A stretch of 63,166 nt of DNA from Pontiellaceae bacterium B1224 (GCA_029432815.1 JAROBA010000034.1:1-63166); one strand, 5' to 3'; numbered from the stretch's first letter, positions 1 through 8,679 are shown. The notes: generated by a model not told the origin, from the sequence alone. Translations and numbers: made by a program.

Positions 1-84
1 TCTAAAACTTATCGCTTTGAACTATAAGGCAACGAATGAATGGAAAGCAGCGAATCCAGATAGGGGGACTCATTTGTGTTTTCC
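1..84. repeat. 84-bp terminal direct repeat, left copy
   Basis: These 84 bases are identical to the last 84 bases of the window (63083-63166), and both copies run exactly to the sequence ends. Bases 29-46 and 80-97 form an inverted repeat with 17 of 18 matching positions, so the left copy carries a full hairpin whereas the right copy is cut inside its second arm. The exact match could be an assembler overlap of a circular molecule or a dispersed repeat that stopped assembly at both ends. Housekeeping genes such as groEL, dnaK and proS make a 63-kb circular replicon unlikely. Confidence 0.9.
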
Positions 85-296
85 ATTCATTCGCTGCAAT
101 TTGACCTGCATTCATACCGGAATGTATTAGTCGGTGGTATAATTTCCACTGCTTATCCGAAATCTGCTTGGTTTCAACGCTCCCGGTAATCCCCTCCAGC
201 GTAACCTCCTCAACATGATGAGGCGTTCGGCTTCCTGAGCCGAACGAGTCGGAAAAAGAATTGTATCAGGGGCTATCTGAATGACAGGCTTTACGG

Positions 297-311
297 TTCC
301 AATGATTGGAA
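297..311. repeat. TTCCA-N5-TGGAA palindrome, spacer ATGAT
   Basis: Exact arms; lies in the DUF1573-like remnant, where the minus strand reads PIIG. Confidence 0.9.
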
Positions 312-633
312 TATTCACTGTGCCCGAAGAAACGTTGAGCTGAATTTGGTCATTGATTTTTTCGGCCTGCAAGGAATCGTCAGCGTGAACTTTGATGCTC
401 CAACTGCGAGCATGATCGCCGGTCCCTCTTACCACTTCAGCAACGATGCCGTTATCCGCAGCCCCCACTTCACCGAGCGTCACAATCGCCGCGGAGCGCA
501 ACAACGCCGTCTCCCCGGTCTGCGCCAGCGACCGTGCAGTTTCCGCCACTTCGACATTCGATACTCCCTGTTCGATATTTGCGCTGATAAGCGCAAGGCT
601 GTCATCCGCAAGGCCGACGAAATTAGTTTCTCT

Positions 634-687
634 TGTGGGGCAGACATTCCTGTCTGCTGCTGAGCAGACCGGAAAGTCTGCTCCACA
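634..687. repeat. Palindromic repeat of the GGGGCAGAC type
   Basis: Two back-to-back hairpins: one arm set reads GGGGCAGACATTCCTGTCTG, and a second around AGCAGACCGGAAAGTCTGCT follows. A relative, with matching outer arms, is at 52228-52255. Repeats of this kind are widespread between genes in Verrucomicrobia and Planctomycetes, where spurious ORFs through them read QTFLSA. Here it abuts the broken 5' end of the DUF1573-like remnant. Confidence 0.65.
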
Positions 688-690
688 TTA

Positions 691-1010
691 TCCACGCCTG
701 TTTTTGACATTGGGTTTCGCTTTTACACTTGAATCACACGACTTTTGAAGACAATTTATTGATGAGTGCAAAAACATACATAGCACCCATTCATACGGGC
801 AAGACAAGGATAAGGCCGCGCCGGAGGCAGTAGCGTAGAAGCAGAATTCCCATCAATCGATTGGATAAAGTGCGCAACCTCATCCTCATAAACGGGGGAA
901 CCGGACCATGGCCTTACGAATATTCGAAAAACACGGGAACCGAAAACCTGCGGCTTGAATTTTTCGCCTCCGACGGTTGGCATAAACTGAATCTATGCCG
1001 AACTGACTCA
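691..1010. other. Non-coding stretch
   Basis: No reading frame here has a credible start, ribosome binding site or recognisable product. It lies between the decayed gene and the 3' end of miaE. I see no strong hairpin or promoter in it. Confidence 0.5.
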
Positions 1011-1628
1011 TCAGGCTGGCACTCCGCTGTGAAAGCGGAACAGTTTGTCTTCCGACTCAATTGCATTCCGCTCAATGGCTCCGAAAAATGCGACCCGCTG
1101 ATCGATGGGTTCTCGAGAATGGCTCTGCGCCAACGTCAGATAATCCTTGAAATGCCGGGCTTCCGACTTTAGCAGCGAACGGAAAAACACTGAAATTTCA
1201 TCATCCATATGCGGTGCCAGCGATGCAAAGCGCTCGCACGAACGCGCTTCAATGTAGGCCCCGACAATCAGCGAATCGATCAGCTGACCAGGATTGGTTT
1301 TCCGAATTTCAGCATTCAGCAGACCGGCATAGCGCGAAGGCTTCAGGATTTTGTAGGCATATCCTCGCCTGGTCAACAGTTCATGCACCTTCTCGAAATG
1401 GCGAAGTTCCTCGCGGGCAAGTTTGGACATTTTAGAAAGCACATCAGGTTTATCCGGGCAGCGGAACATCAGCTGCAGGGCATTGCGGGCGGCGCACTGC
1501 TCCAGATAGCAGTGATTCTGCAAGAGGATTTCCTCCTGTTGCAGGGCTTCCTGAATCCATACATCCGGTGTGCGGCAGGGAAGAAACTCAAACAAGGCAT
1601 CGAGATCGGCCTGATTCACTAATTCCAT
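1011..1628 (-). CDS. miaE: tRNA 2-methylthio-N6-isopentenyladenosine(37) hydroxylase
   Basis: MiaE is a diiron monooxygenase that hydroxylates the isopentenyl group of ms2i6A37 in tRNA. The protein (205 aa from this start) is a ferritin-like helical bundle with the expected iron ligands: an early Glu in QQEEILL, an EELRHFEKV helix and a later SEARHFKDY helix. The start at 1628 was chosen because GGAG lies about seven bases upstream; a start at 1682 would add 18 residues without a ribosome binding site. The leader contains a one-mismatch copy of the window's TTCCA-N5-TGGAA palindrome. The reaction needs oxygen, which suggests the organism meets oxygen even though the rest of the window looks fermentative. 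Confidence 0.88.
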   Translation of the reverse strand: MELVNQADLDALFEFLPCRTPDVWIQEALQQEEILLQNHCYLEQCAARNALQLMFRCPDKPDVLSKMSKLAREELRHFEKVHELLTRRGYAYKILKPSRYAGLLNAEIRKTNPGQLIDSLIVGAYIEARSCERFASLAPHMDDEISVFFRSLLKSEARHFKDYLTLAQSHSREPIDQRVAFFGAIERNAIESEDKLFRFHSGVPA

Positions 1629-1763
1629 TTTCAAATCTCCAAAGGTTGGAAAAAATCTAACATGTGCCTGAAGTCGGTACAATAATCCAGACTCACAGAT
1701 CGCTATTCTCCATCTAATTTAGCTCGACCTACCCACATAAAACATTAGCTTCCCTGCTACTCC

Positions 1764-2426
1764 ATGAATACACAACCCACAGAGTTGATTAAGGAAACGC
1801 TGACTCGCCACGATGAAATTTCACCGGGCGTTTTTGTGATCGGCTTTGCGCGTCAACATGATTTCACTCCGGGACAGGCTATTAAACTGGGCATCGATGA
1901 AATTAATGCACCGCGCATCTACAGCATCTGCAGCGGCAATCAGGATGAAGAACTCTGCGTGCTCTATAACATCAAAGAGGACGGCTTCCTTACCCCACGG
2001 CTTTCGAAACTGAAGGTTGGCGATTCCGTTTTTGCTTCAGCGCCGTACGGTACATTTCTGGGAACCGATGAGCCTGCCTGGTGGATCGCCACCGGAACTG
2101 GTATTGCTCCGTTCCGAAGTATGCTGCACTCGGGACTGGGGCAACACGCAATGCTCGTGCATGGCGTGCGGCATCTAAATCAGTTTTATTTTGAGGATGA
2201 ACTGCGCGGGGACCTTGGCAAGAACTACCATCGCTGCTGCTCGGCGGAATCGGCCGAGGGCATTCATTACGGACGCGTTACCGCTTTTCTGGAAGCACAG
2301 AACGGTTTTTCCAAAGATTGGAAATATTATATCTGCGGACAGGCCACCATGGCTGTTGAAACCCGCGACCTGCTCATCAGCAAAGGCATCCCCTTCGGAA
2401 ACATCATCACGGAGATCTATTTCTAA
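1764..2426 (+). CDS. Ferredoxin-NADP reductase-like flavoprotein
   Basis: A 220-aa FAD/NAD(P)-binding oxidoreductase of the ferredoxin-NADP reductase superfamily, expected to pass electrons between NAD(P)H and a small redox carrier. The flavin-binding RIYSICS motif lies near residue 51, the nucleotide-binding GTGIAPFRSM near 111, and the C-terminal YICGQATMAVET block precedes the usual aromatic terminus (IYF). There is no iron-sulfur domain. The stop codon overlaps the rlmN start by one base, so the two genes are probably cotranscribed and translationally coupled. RlmN needs electrons for its radical-SAM iron-sulfur cluster, so a supporting reductase role is possible; that link is inference only. 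Confidence 0.82.
   Translation: MNTQPTELIKETLTRHDEISPGVFVIGFARQHDFTPGQAIKLGIDEINAPRIYSICSGNQDEELCVLYNIKEDGFLTPRLSKLKVGDSVFASAPYGTFLGTDEPAWWIATGTGIAPFRSMLHSGLGQHAMLVHGVRHLNQFYFEDELRGDLGKNYHRCCSAESAEGIHYGRVTAFLEAQNGFSKDWKYYICGQATMAVETRDLLISKGIPFGNIITEIYF
2309..2323. repeat. TTCCA-N5-TGGAA palindrome, spacer AAGAT
   Basis: Exact arms; inside the flavoprotein gene, encoding SKDWK. Confidence 0.9.
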
Positions 2427-3457
2427 TGACGTCTGAAAAAGTTCCACTCTTTGGAAAAACGCTGAGCGAGCTGCAGGAGCTGGTCGCCGAATACAAACTG
2501 CCCAGGTTTACCGCCAAGCAGATTGCCGACTGGCTGTATAAAAAAGATATCTCTTCCATTGATGAGATGAGCAATCTTTCCAAAAAGGCGCGTGAGCTGC
2601 TGAATGCCAACCACACGTTCGGGCTCATCGATCCAACCGAAACAAAGGTCAGCACCGATGGCACTAAAAAATATCTTTTCCCCACCGAAACGGGAAAATT
2701 TATAGAAACCGCGATGATCCCGTTCAAGGATCGGAAAACCGTCTGCGTTTCCTCACAGGTCGGTTGCAAAATGGGGTGTCTGTTTTGCATGACAGGTAAA
2801 CAAGGATTTCAAGGCCAGCTCACCGCCGGGGAAATCGTCAACCAGATCCGCAACATTCCCGAACACGAAGAGGTCACCAATATTGTTTATATGGGCATGG
2901 GCGAACCGTTCGATAATCTCGACGAGGTTTTGAAAAGCGTGGAAGTCCTTACCTCGGAATGGGGCTTTGCCATGAGCCCGCGGCGCATCACCGTTTCTTC
3001 CATCGGCATCATTCCCGGCCTGATCCGTTTTCTGAATGAATGCGAAGCCCATCTGGCGATTTCACTGCATACGCCGTTTCATGAAGAGCGGCAACAACTG
3101 ATGCCGGTGCAGATTGCCTATCCACTCGATCAAATCATCGAGCACATCAAGGAATGGGACTTCAGCGGACAGCGCCGCGTCTCGTTTGAATACATCGTCT
3201 TTGGCGGACTCAACGATACGCCGGAACACGTGAAAACTCTGATCAAAATGCTGCGCGGCATCAAGTGCCGGGTCAACCTGATCCGGTTCCATCCAATCCC
3301 TGGAACACCGTTGCAGGGAACCGATGAAGAAACGTTGCAGGAATTCAAGGATGCCCTGAACAAGAAAGGCATCCTCACCACCATCCGCGCTTCCCGCGGC
3401 CTCGATATATACGCCGCCTGCGGCCTGCTCTCCACGAAAGCTCTCGTTAATAACTAA
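2426..3457 (+). CDS. rlmN: 23S rRNA (adenine2503-C2)-methyltransferase RlmN
   Basis: Radical-SAM enzyme that methylates C2 of A2503 in 23S rRNA and A37 of some tRNAs. The 343-aa length is typical. The cluster-binding CxxxCxxC motif is seen in CKMGCLFCMTGKQGF (around residues 114-128), followed by the family block NIVYMGMGEPFDN. A Cys in AACGL near the C terminus matches the methyl-carrying cysteine. The ATG overlaps the upstream reductase stop (TAATG). A copy of the TTCCA palindrome (2442-2456) lies six codons into the gene and encodes PLFGK. Confidence 0.96.
   Translation: MTSEKVPLFGKTLSELQELVAEYKLPRFTAKQIADWLYKKDISSIDEMSNLSKKARELLNANHTFGLIDPTETKVSTDGTKKYLFPTETGKFIETAMIPFKDRKTVCVSSQVGCKMGCLFCMTGKQGFQGQLTAGEIVNQIRNIPEHEEVTNIVYMGMGEPFDNLDEVLKSVEVLTSEWGFAMSPRRITVSSIGIIPGLIRFLNECEAHLAISLHTPFHEERQQLMPVQIAYPLDQIIEHIKEWDFSGQRRVSFEYIVFGGLNDTPEHVKTLIKMLRGIKCRVNLIRFHPIPGTPLQGTDEETLQEFKDALNKKGILTTIRASRGLDIYAACGLLSTKALVNN
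2442..2456. repeat. TTCCA-N5-TGGAA palindrome, spacer CTCTT
   Basis: Exact arms at the start of rlmN, encoding PLFGK. The only exact copy without a purine at the first spacer base. Confidence 0.9.
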
Positions 3458-3484
3458 GAGCCCTTTCGCAGCCGCGGAACGGAT

Positions 3485-5200
3485 CTATTTTTTATGAACT
3501 TTGATCCGGTAAAAGCCATACGAGGATACATCATTGGTAAAGCTCACCTGTGTGGATGGAAGGTCTTCAGCAATCGCAGTGAAGGGGATATATTGCAAAT
3601 TGGATGTCCACTCCACATCGTACGTGCATGCATCTACCTCCAACCAATCCATAATACACATCTCTCCACTCACCCGCGTGCGAAATGCTAAATTAGAATC
3701 CTTTTCCTTCGGATGCGTTCCGATCGTGAATTCATCTCCATTGCAATAGCCGTCTCCATCAGCATCTGCTTCAGCATCACAGGCTTCTGTAGTTCCAAAA
3801 TGGAGCCTTTCCCAATCATCCAGCATACCGTCAAAATCCCGATCATACGCGGAAACATAGGTTGTGAATTCGTCACTATACCCAGTCACATCGCAAAAAC
3901 GGGCAATCAGTTGAGTGGCCGGAAGCCGATAGTCCATCGTGACATTCCCACTCCAGACGCCATTCACAAATTCGCCTGTAATTTCCGGATCTACGTCGAG
4001 ATATTGTTCAGGGGCAAAATTCACGGAAACATCATCAAAATAAATCAATATATTCGGATTTTCGGCACTCGCTGATTTTGCAATAAGTGAAATGGTGCGG
4101 GTTCCCTCCTGTTCAGACTCAGGCACATCAAAATATCCGCTGAGAGTGTAGGAATAGGCCCGATTATGATAAATATATGAGGTGGTTACGCTATCAAGCA
4201 AAACCCCATCGATCAGCAGTCTAGAATAAAAATACTCATTAATCTGATAATTGCTAATATTTTCCAAGGAGTATGTTACTGACACATAATACCGTTCACC
4301 TCCCTTAACATCGATCACCTGCGACAAGCCGCCATATTGATCATCGGGTACAAAAGCAAGTGCTATCCCGGAACCACCTACTGAACTCCGTTCAAGATGC
4401 TCCACTGATGATCCTTCATTCGTGTAGGATGTCCAATCAGCAAGGATTCCTTCCTCAAAATCACCGTTCTGACAGGCATTTCCAAAACCGGCGCTCCACG
4501 CTGTTAATTCAACCGGTCCGTTGAAAGTGGTCAGCGTTCCCTTACCATCAGGATTCACCGCCGTTATCTGAACAGGAAATGACTCACCGTCGAATTGACG
4601 CTCGTCAATGGCCGCCCATTCAAAGCGCGCCGGCAACACCTCTTTGTCATAGATCCATATATCATCCACAGCCATGTCACTGAAATAGGATTCCGCACCA
4701 ACACTTCCTTTAAAACGTATCAGTGTATTCGTGGATATAAACTGGCTGAGGTCTACTTCACCCTTATTCCATGTGGAATCCTGCCCGACATTCTGTTGCC
4801 CGCTTCTACTCCACTGAGTCTGCCAATCAACACCGTCGTTAGTGCTTACCTGAACCTCCAGCATCCCCATTCCGCCACCGTACATATGATACCGAAAGGT
4901 AAAGGTTGGCTCTGATAGTGCCGTAAGATCGAAAGCGGCAGACATATCGTACTCTTTAACCTCATCAAACCACCACCACGAATCCACCGAACAATACCAA
5001 TTACGATCATGAGCTTCGGATGGGCCGGAATAATACCATTGAGGACTGGTACGTAGTTCCCAGCCAGCATAATAATCGGCAGTAGTAAATGACCACCGTC
5101 CAACGTCGGCTTCAAAACTTTCGTGATAAGGCCAAACTTCAGCCGCCCTTGCGGTCAACCCGCTTAACAGTAATATAGATAGAACAAGTTCCGCCTTCAT
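3485..5200 (-). CDS. Secreted multidomain protein with MAM-like and calcium-binding segments
   Basis: A 571-aa protein with a clear N-terminal signal peptide (cleavage near ARAAEVWP). Residues about 20-190 resemble a MAM/jelly-roll beta-sandwich (FEADVGRWSF, FRYHMYGGGMG, MAVDDIWIYD). A second carbohydrate-binding-like beta-sandwich covers about 240-395, and residues about 445-495 form a DADGDGYCNGDEF type-3 thrombospondin-like calcium loop. The last 60 residues resemble the short C-terminal beta module found on many secreted Verrucomicrobia proteins. No catalytic residues are recognised; it may bind polysaccharide or act as an adhesin. It is convergent with rlmN and monocistronic as far as can be seen. 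Confidence 0.7.
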   Translation of the reverse strand: MKAELVLSILLLSGLTARAAEVWPYHESFEADVGRWSFTTADYYAGWELRTSPQWYYSGPSEAHDRNWYCSVDSWWWFDEVKEYDMSAAFDLTALSEPTFTFRYHMYGGGMGMLEVQVSTNDGVDWQTQWSRSGQQNVGQDSTWNKGEVDLSQFISTNTLIRFKGSVGAESYFSDMAVDDIWIYDKEVLPARFEWAAIDERQFDGESFPVQITAVNPDGKGTLTTFNGPVELTAWSAGFGNACQNGDFEEGILADWTSYTNEGSSVEHLERSSVGGSGIALAFVPDDQYGGLSQVIDVKGGERYYVSVTYSLENISNYQINEYFYSRLLIDGVLLDSVTTSYIYHNRAYSYTLSGYFDVPESEQEGTRTISLIAKSASAENPNILIYFDDVSVNFAPEQYLDVDPEITGEFVNGVWSGNVTMDYRLPATQLIARFCDVTGYSDEFTTYVSAYDRDFDGMLDDWERLHFGTTEACDAEADADGDGYCNGDEFTIGTHPKEKDSNLAFRTRVSGEMCIMDWLEVDACTYDVEWTSNLQYIPFTAIAEDLPSTQVSFTNDVSSYGFYRIKVHKK

Positions 5201-5535
5201 GATGCACCCCCTGTGTATAATTTAGAATTTTTTATTAGAATATAAGAGAGACAATTTATCAACAGAATTATGCATCTATCTATATAAGTAATTTTATTCC
5301 TGTTTATTTTTTCATATATCAATTTTTGGCAGAGCCCTTTTATAGTCAGTATAATCGATGCATTCGCGTTACTCTGTGTTTGTCCGTCGTTGCAGTTTGA
5401 ATGGATCCGCCCTGGACCTGTAAATTTTTTCCCGTTCATCGGCTAACGTCCGACTTCTCCAGCATTAATTTCTGCACGTTTTACTCGACACAATATAAAT
5501 TAATCATAATATTCAAATCCATATTAGGAGAACGT
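5201..5535. other. AT-rich intergenic region between divergent genes
   Basis: This 335-base region holds the upstream sequences of the secreted protein (minus strand) and of the ArsR regulator (plus strand). It is distinctly AT-rich, especially at 5215-5330, as expected for promoters. No operator could be defined with confidence. Confidence 0.4.
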
Positions 5536-5835
5536 ATGACCGCTGAAGAAAGAAATATGGCCTCTGAGGTCCTTAAAGCTATGGCCCATCCCGTCAGGCT
5601 CGGAGTTGTCGAAGTGCTAGCCGACGGTGAGCGAACGGTTACACAACTTTATGAAGAGCTTGGTTGCAGTCAATCGATGATGTCGCAGCAGCTCAAAATT
5701 CTCTGCCAGCAAAAACTGATTGAAATCCGGAAGGATGGAACGCAGAAGTATTGCAGCCTCTGCAACCGGGATTTCCTGAAGGTATTCACCTGTATGCATA
5801 AACACATTCGCGAATTTTTAAATTTTCAGGACTAG
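5536..5835 (+). CDS. ArsR-family transcriptional regulator
   Basis: A 99-aa winged-helix repressor. The core runs from LKAMAHPVRLGVVEVL (helix 1-2) through the recognition helix SQSMMSQQLKIL to the wing at IRKDGTQKYCSL. The start at 5536 has AGGAGA just upstream; a longer frame from 5401 lacks support and is not homologous-looking. Cysteines occur in the recognition helix region (GCSQS), after the wing (YCSLC) and near the end (TCMH), which could sense thiol state or sulfane sulfur. The next gene, 76 bases downstream, is a CoA-disulfide reductase/rhodanese fusion, a known partner of sulfur-sensing ArsR proteins, so it is the likely target. Confidence 0.88.
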   Translation: MTAEERNMASEVLKAMAHPVRLGVVEVLADGERTVTQLYEELGCSQSMMSQQLKILCQQKLIEIRKDGTQKYCSLCNRDFLKVFTCMHKHIREFLNFQD

Positions 5836-5911
5836 GGTCCTGTTTTTTTCACCCGAAACATTATATTATTATTATCTTCACATATTCATGTGTTAAAAAA
5901 GGTCATATAAA

Positions 5912-8374
5912 ATGAAAACAAAAAAACTACTGATTGTCGGCGGTGTTGCCGGCGGGGCCAGTGCTGCGGCGCGGGCTAGACGACTGGATGAAAATGCAGA
6001 AATTATTCTGTTTGAACGCGGGCCGGATATTTCCTTCGCCAACTGTGGACTGCCCTATCACATCGGCGGAACGATCACCGAGCGCGAAAAACTGCTGGTG
6101 ACTACACCCGCTGCCATGGTCTCAAAGTTTAATCTCGATGTGCGCACTCTGAGCGAAGTGACATCCATTGACCGCGACAAGAAAGAAGTCACCATCAGAA
6201 ACCTGAAGACCGGTGAGGAATACACCGAGGCCTACGATAATCTGATTCTGAGCCCCGGAGCCGCACCAATTCGTCCGCCAATCCCCGGCATTGATAATCC
6301 GAATGTTCTGACGCTCCGCAACCTGGAAGATATGGACCGAATTATCCAGGTATTGGAAAACAAAAAATCTACAGCAGTGATCGGCGGCGGTTACATTGGC
6401 CTCGAAATGGCGGAAGCACTGCGGGAAAAGAAATATGAAACCACCTTGATCGAGCTGGCCCCGCAGGTGATGGGCCCGGCCGATCCGGAAATGGCAACCG
6501 TACTGCATCAAGAGCTCCGCCTCTTTGGAGTTAACCTGAAGCTTGAAACATCCGTTACTGCATTTGAGGAAACCGCAAACGGGGTTGATCTGATTCTGAG
6601 TGACGGTGATCGCCTGCATGTCGATATTGCTGTACTGGCCATCGGTGTGAAACCGGAAGCCACACTGGCAGTTGCTGCCGGCCTGGAACTGGGCGTCACC
6701 GGGGGTATCAAAGTGAACGATCACATGGTGACTTCCGACCCGGCCATCTACGCGGTCGGTGATGCGATTGAGGTCACCGACTTTTCCACTCACCAACCTG
6801 CGCTGATTCCACTGGCCGGTCCAGCCAATCGGCAGGGTCGTATTGCGGCAGATAATATTTTCGGTCGCGACAGTGCCTACAAAAATACTCAGGGAACCGC
6901 GATCTGCAAAGTTTTCAATATGGCGATCGGCATGACCGGCCTGAGTGAAAAAATGGCGAAGCGCCAGGGGATTGCCTATGAAAAGGTGTATGTGCATCCA
7001 GCAAGTCATGCTTCGTACTATCCTGGCTCTCACCCGATCTCGCTCAAGCTCCTGTTTGATCCAACCACTGGGAAAGTGCTCGGTGCTCAGGCGGTGGGTG
7101 CCGACGGCGTGGACAAGCGCATTGATGTGATTGCAGTCGCCATTCGCGCCGGCCTCACTGTATATGATCTTGAAGAGATGGAGCTGACCTATGCACCCCC
7201 CTTCGGCTCGGCTAAAGATGCAGTCAACTATGCTGGATTTGTGGCAGCCAATCTGCTGAATGGCGATGCGGCCATCTTCCACGTGGAAGAAGCGCTTAAA
7301 CCGGCCGACCACCAAAAACTGCTCGATGTGCGCGATCCGGAAGAGGTAGAAAGCGGAACCATTCCCGGAGCGAAAAATATTCCGCTCGGACAGCTCCGCG
7401 AAAAGCTAGCGGACCTTTCCAAGGACCGGGAATACCTGATCTTCTGCCAGGTGGGCCTCCGCGGATATCTGGCGTGCCGCATCCTCAACCAGAACGGATT
7501 TAAATGCCGCAACCTGACCGGCGGGTATAAAACCTATATGATGGTTACTGCAAATCAGCCGGATATTATTCCGGAAAACGAAACGACCACCGACGATCCT
7601 GGCGCAAAAACGGTAGATACTGCCGGAAAACCATCGGCGGTCGGCAACGTTGTTCAGCATATTGACGCCACCGGACTGCAGTGCCCGGGCCCGATCATGA
7701 CGTTGAAAAAAGCGTTGGATGAAATTCAGGTCGGCGAAGCACTTACCATTCTTTCAACCGACAACGGCTTTGCGGCTGACATTCCGGCCTGGTGCAACTC
7801 TACCGGTAATCAGCTCGACCACATTGAACCGATTAAGGATGGTGGCTATCAGGCTCAGATCACGAAGCTGCAGCGTGGCGACGCCTGTTCCATGGTATCA
7901 AACGGCCCGAAGCGCTTCACCAACGTGGTTTTCAGCAACGATCTGGACCGGGCACTGGCCTCGTTCATCATCGCGAATGGAGCAGCAACCATGGGCTATG
8001 AAGTCACTCTGTTCTTCACCTTCTGGGGATTGAATATTCTCCGAAAGAACGGCCCCGTGATGCAGAAGAAAAACATGATTGAAAAAATGTTTGGCAAAAT
8101 GATGCCGCAGGGGCCGGATAAACTCGCACTCTCGCAACTGCATATGGGCGGCATGGGAACGGCAATGATGAAGGATGTCATGAAAAAGAAAAATGTCTCC
8201 TCCCTGCCGGAGCTCATTAAATCGGCTCAGGCCAACGGCGTTAAGATGGTGGCCTGCACAATGACCATGGACCTCATGGGCATCCGGAGTGAAGAGCTGA
8301 TCGACGGCATTGAAGAAGGCGGTGTTGCGATGTATATCGACCATCTTGGCAATAACGCCAACCTGTTCATCTAA
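5912..8374 (+). CDS. Four-domain CoA-disulfide reductase/rhodanese/TusA/DsrE-type sulfurtransferase
   Basis: An 820-aa fusion for moving sulfane sulfur or reducing per- and disulfides. Residues 1-450 are a pyridine nucleotide-disulfide reductase with FAD motif VGGVAGGASAAARARR and the CoA-disulfide reductase active cysteine Cys45 in FANCGLPYHIGG. Residues about 455-545 are a rhodanese with Cys512 in FCQVGLRG. Residues about 580-655 are a TusA domain with Cys591 in GLQCPGP. Residues about 660-820 are a DsrE/F-like domain. Homologous fusions are known, so this is a full-length protein, not an assembly error. It follows an ArsR regulator and precedes a DUF302 relic, a family that often accompanies such genes. 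Confidence 0.9.
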   Translation: MKTKKLLIVGGVAGGASAAARARRLDENAEIILFERGPDISFANCGLPYHIGGTITEREKLLVTTPAAMVSKFNLDVRTLSEVTSIDRDKKEVTIRNLKTGEEYTEAYDNLILSPGAAPIRPPIPGIDNPNVLTLRNLEDMDRIIQVLENKKSTAVIGGGYIGLEMAEALREKKYETTLIELAPQVMGPADPEMATVLHQELRLFGVNLKLETSVTAFEETANGVDLILSDGDRLHVDIAVLAIGVKPEATLAVAAGLELGVTGGIKVNDHMVTSDPAIYAVGDAIEVTDFSTHQPALIPLAGPANRQGRIAADNIFGRDSAYKNTQGTAICKVFNMAIGMTGLSEKMAKRQGIAYEKVYVHPASHASYYPGSHPISLKLLFDPTTGKVLGAQAVGADGVDKRIDVIAVAIRAGLTVYDLEEMELTYAPPFGSAKDAVNYAGFVAANLLNGDAAIFHVEEALKPADHQKLLDVRDPEEVESGTIPGAKNIPLGQLREKLADLSKDREYLIFCQVGLRGYLACRILNQNGFKCRNLTGGYKTYMMVTANQPDIIPENETTTDDPGAKTVDTAGKPSAVGNVVQHIDATGLQCPGPIMTLKKALDEIQVGEALTILSTDNGFAADIPAWCNSTGNQLDHIEPIKDGGYQAQITKLQRGDACSMVSNGPKRFTNVVFSNDLDRALASFIIANGAATMGYEVTLFFTFWGLNILRKNGPVMQKKNMIEKMFGKMMPQGPDKLALSQLHMGGMGTAMMKDVMKKKNVSSLPELIKSAQANGVKMVACTMTMDLMGIRSEELIDGIEEGGVAMYIDHLGNNANLFI

Positions 8375-8387
8375 TAAGCAGTCATTG

Positions 8388-8432
8388 GTCTAAGGTCCAA
8401 AGTCTAGATTTTCCAGGCCTTGGACCTTAGAC
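8388..8432. terminator. Inverted repeat after the sulfurtransferase fusion gene
   Basis: GTCTAAGGTCCAA at 8388-8400 is matched perfectly by TTGGACCTTAGAC at 8420-8432, giving a 13-bp stem and a 19-base loop just after the stop codon. There is no T-run, so it may stabilise the transcript or be a repeat rather than an intrinsic terminator. The loop contains part of a one-mismatch TTCCA-N5-TGGAA palindrome. Confidence 0.5.
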
Positions 8433-8460
8433 TATCAGACGTTTGACCGCTCAAGGTCGC

Positions 8461-8679
8461 ATCGTTGAAGATTTCGTATAACAGGTCCTGCTCGACGACA
8501 ACGCACGTTTTCTTTCGGTTATGATGCCCTATTCAATCGGAGTGTATGAAAAAGCCGACGGGAAAACCTACATATCGACTATGAATGCCGCCCTGATGGG
8601 CCGCTTGTTCGGCGGCACCGCCCGGAAAATTATGGGTGGTCCGGTTGCAAAAGAAACGACTGCCTTCGTAAATTTTTAG
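8461..8679 (+). pseudogene. C-terminal remnant of a DUF302 protein
   Basis: The frame from 8482 to the stop at 8679 contains SVMMPYSIGVYE, a KTYISTMNAALMGRLFGG stretch and an IMGGPVAKE ending, which match the C-terminal half of DUF302 (COG3439) proteins. In-frame stops occur at 8479-8481 and 8428-8430, and there is no recognisable N-terminal half or ribosome binding site. DUF302 genes often sit beside CoA-disulfide reductase/rhodanese genes, so this looks like a former member of the neighbouring operon that has been truncated. Confidence 0.6.

Larger units (their letters stand above)
127..690 (-). pseudogene. Remnant of a DUF1573-like gene
   Basis: The open frame reads leftwards from just inside a palindromic repeat to a stop at 127. 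The first usable start is a GTG at 549, but the frame is open further upstream into the repeat, so the natural 5' end seems to have been replaced. The segment around residues 45-95 (after the GTG) has the alternating beta-strand pattern of DUF1573 immunoglobulin-like domains, including a PIIGTVKP stretch and a following APDTILFP stretch. Near 205-215 the coding-like signal appears to pass to another frame, which continues with a plausible domain end, suggesting a frameshift. I regard it as a decayed gene; the family assignment is tentative. Confidence 0.4.

Noticed and set aside
861-1172. A 103-codon plus-strand frame near miaE
   Set aside because: It overlaps the miaE 3' end and shows no family features or ribosome binding site.
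6122-7315. A 397-codon minus-strand frame opposite the sulfurtransferase fusion
   Set aside because: The plus strand encodes an unbroken flavoprotein with all motifs; the frame is a shadow.
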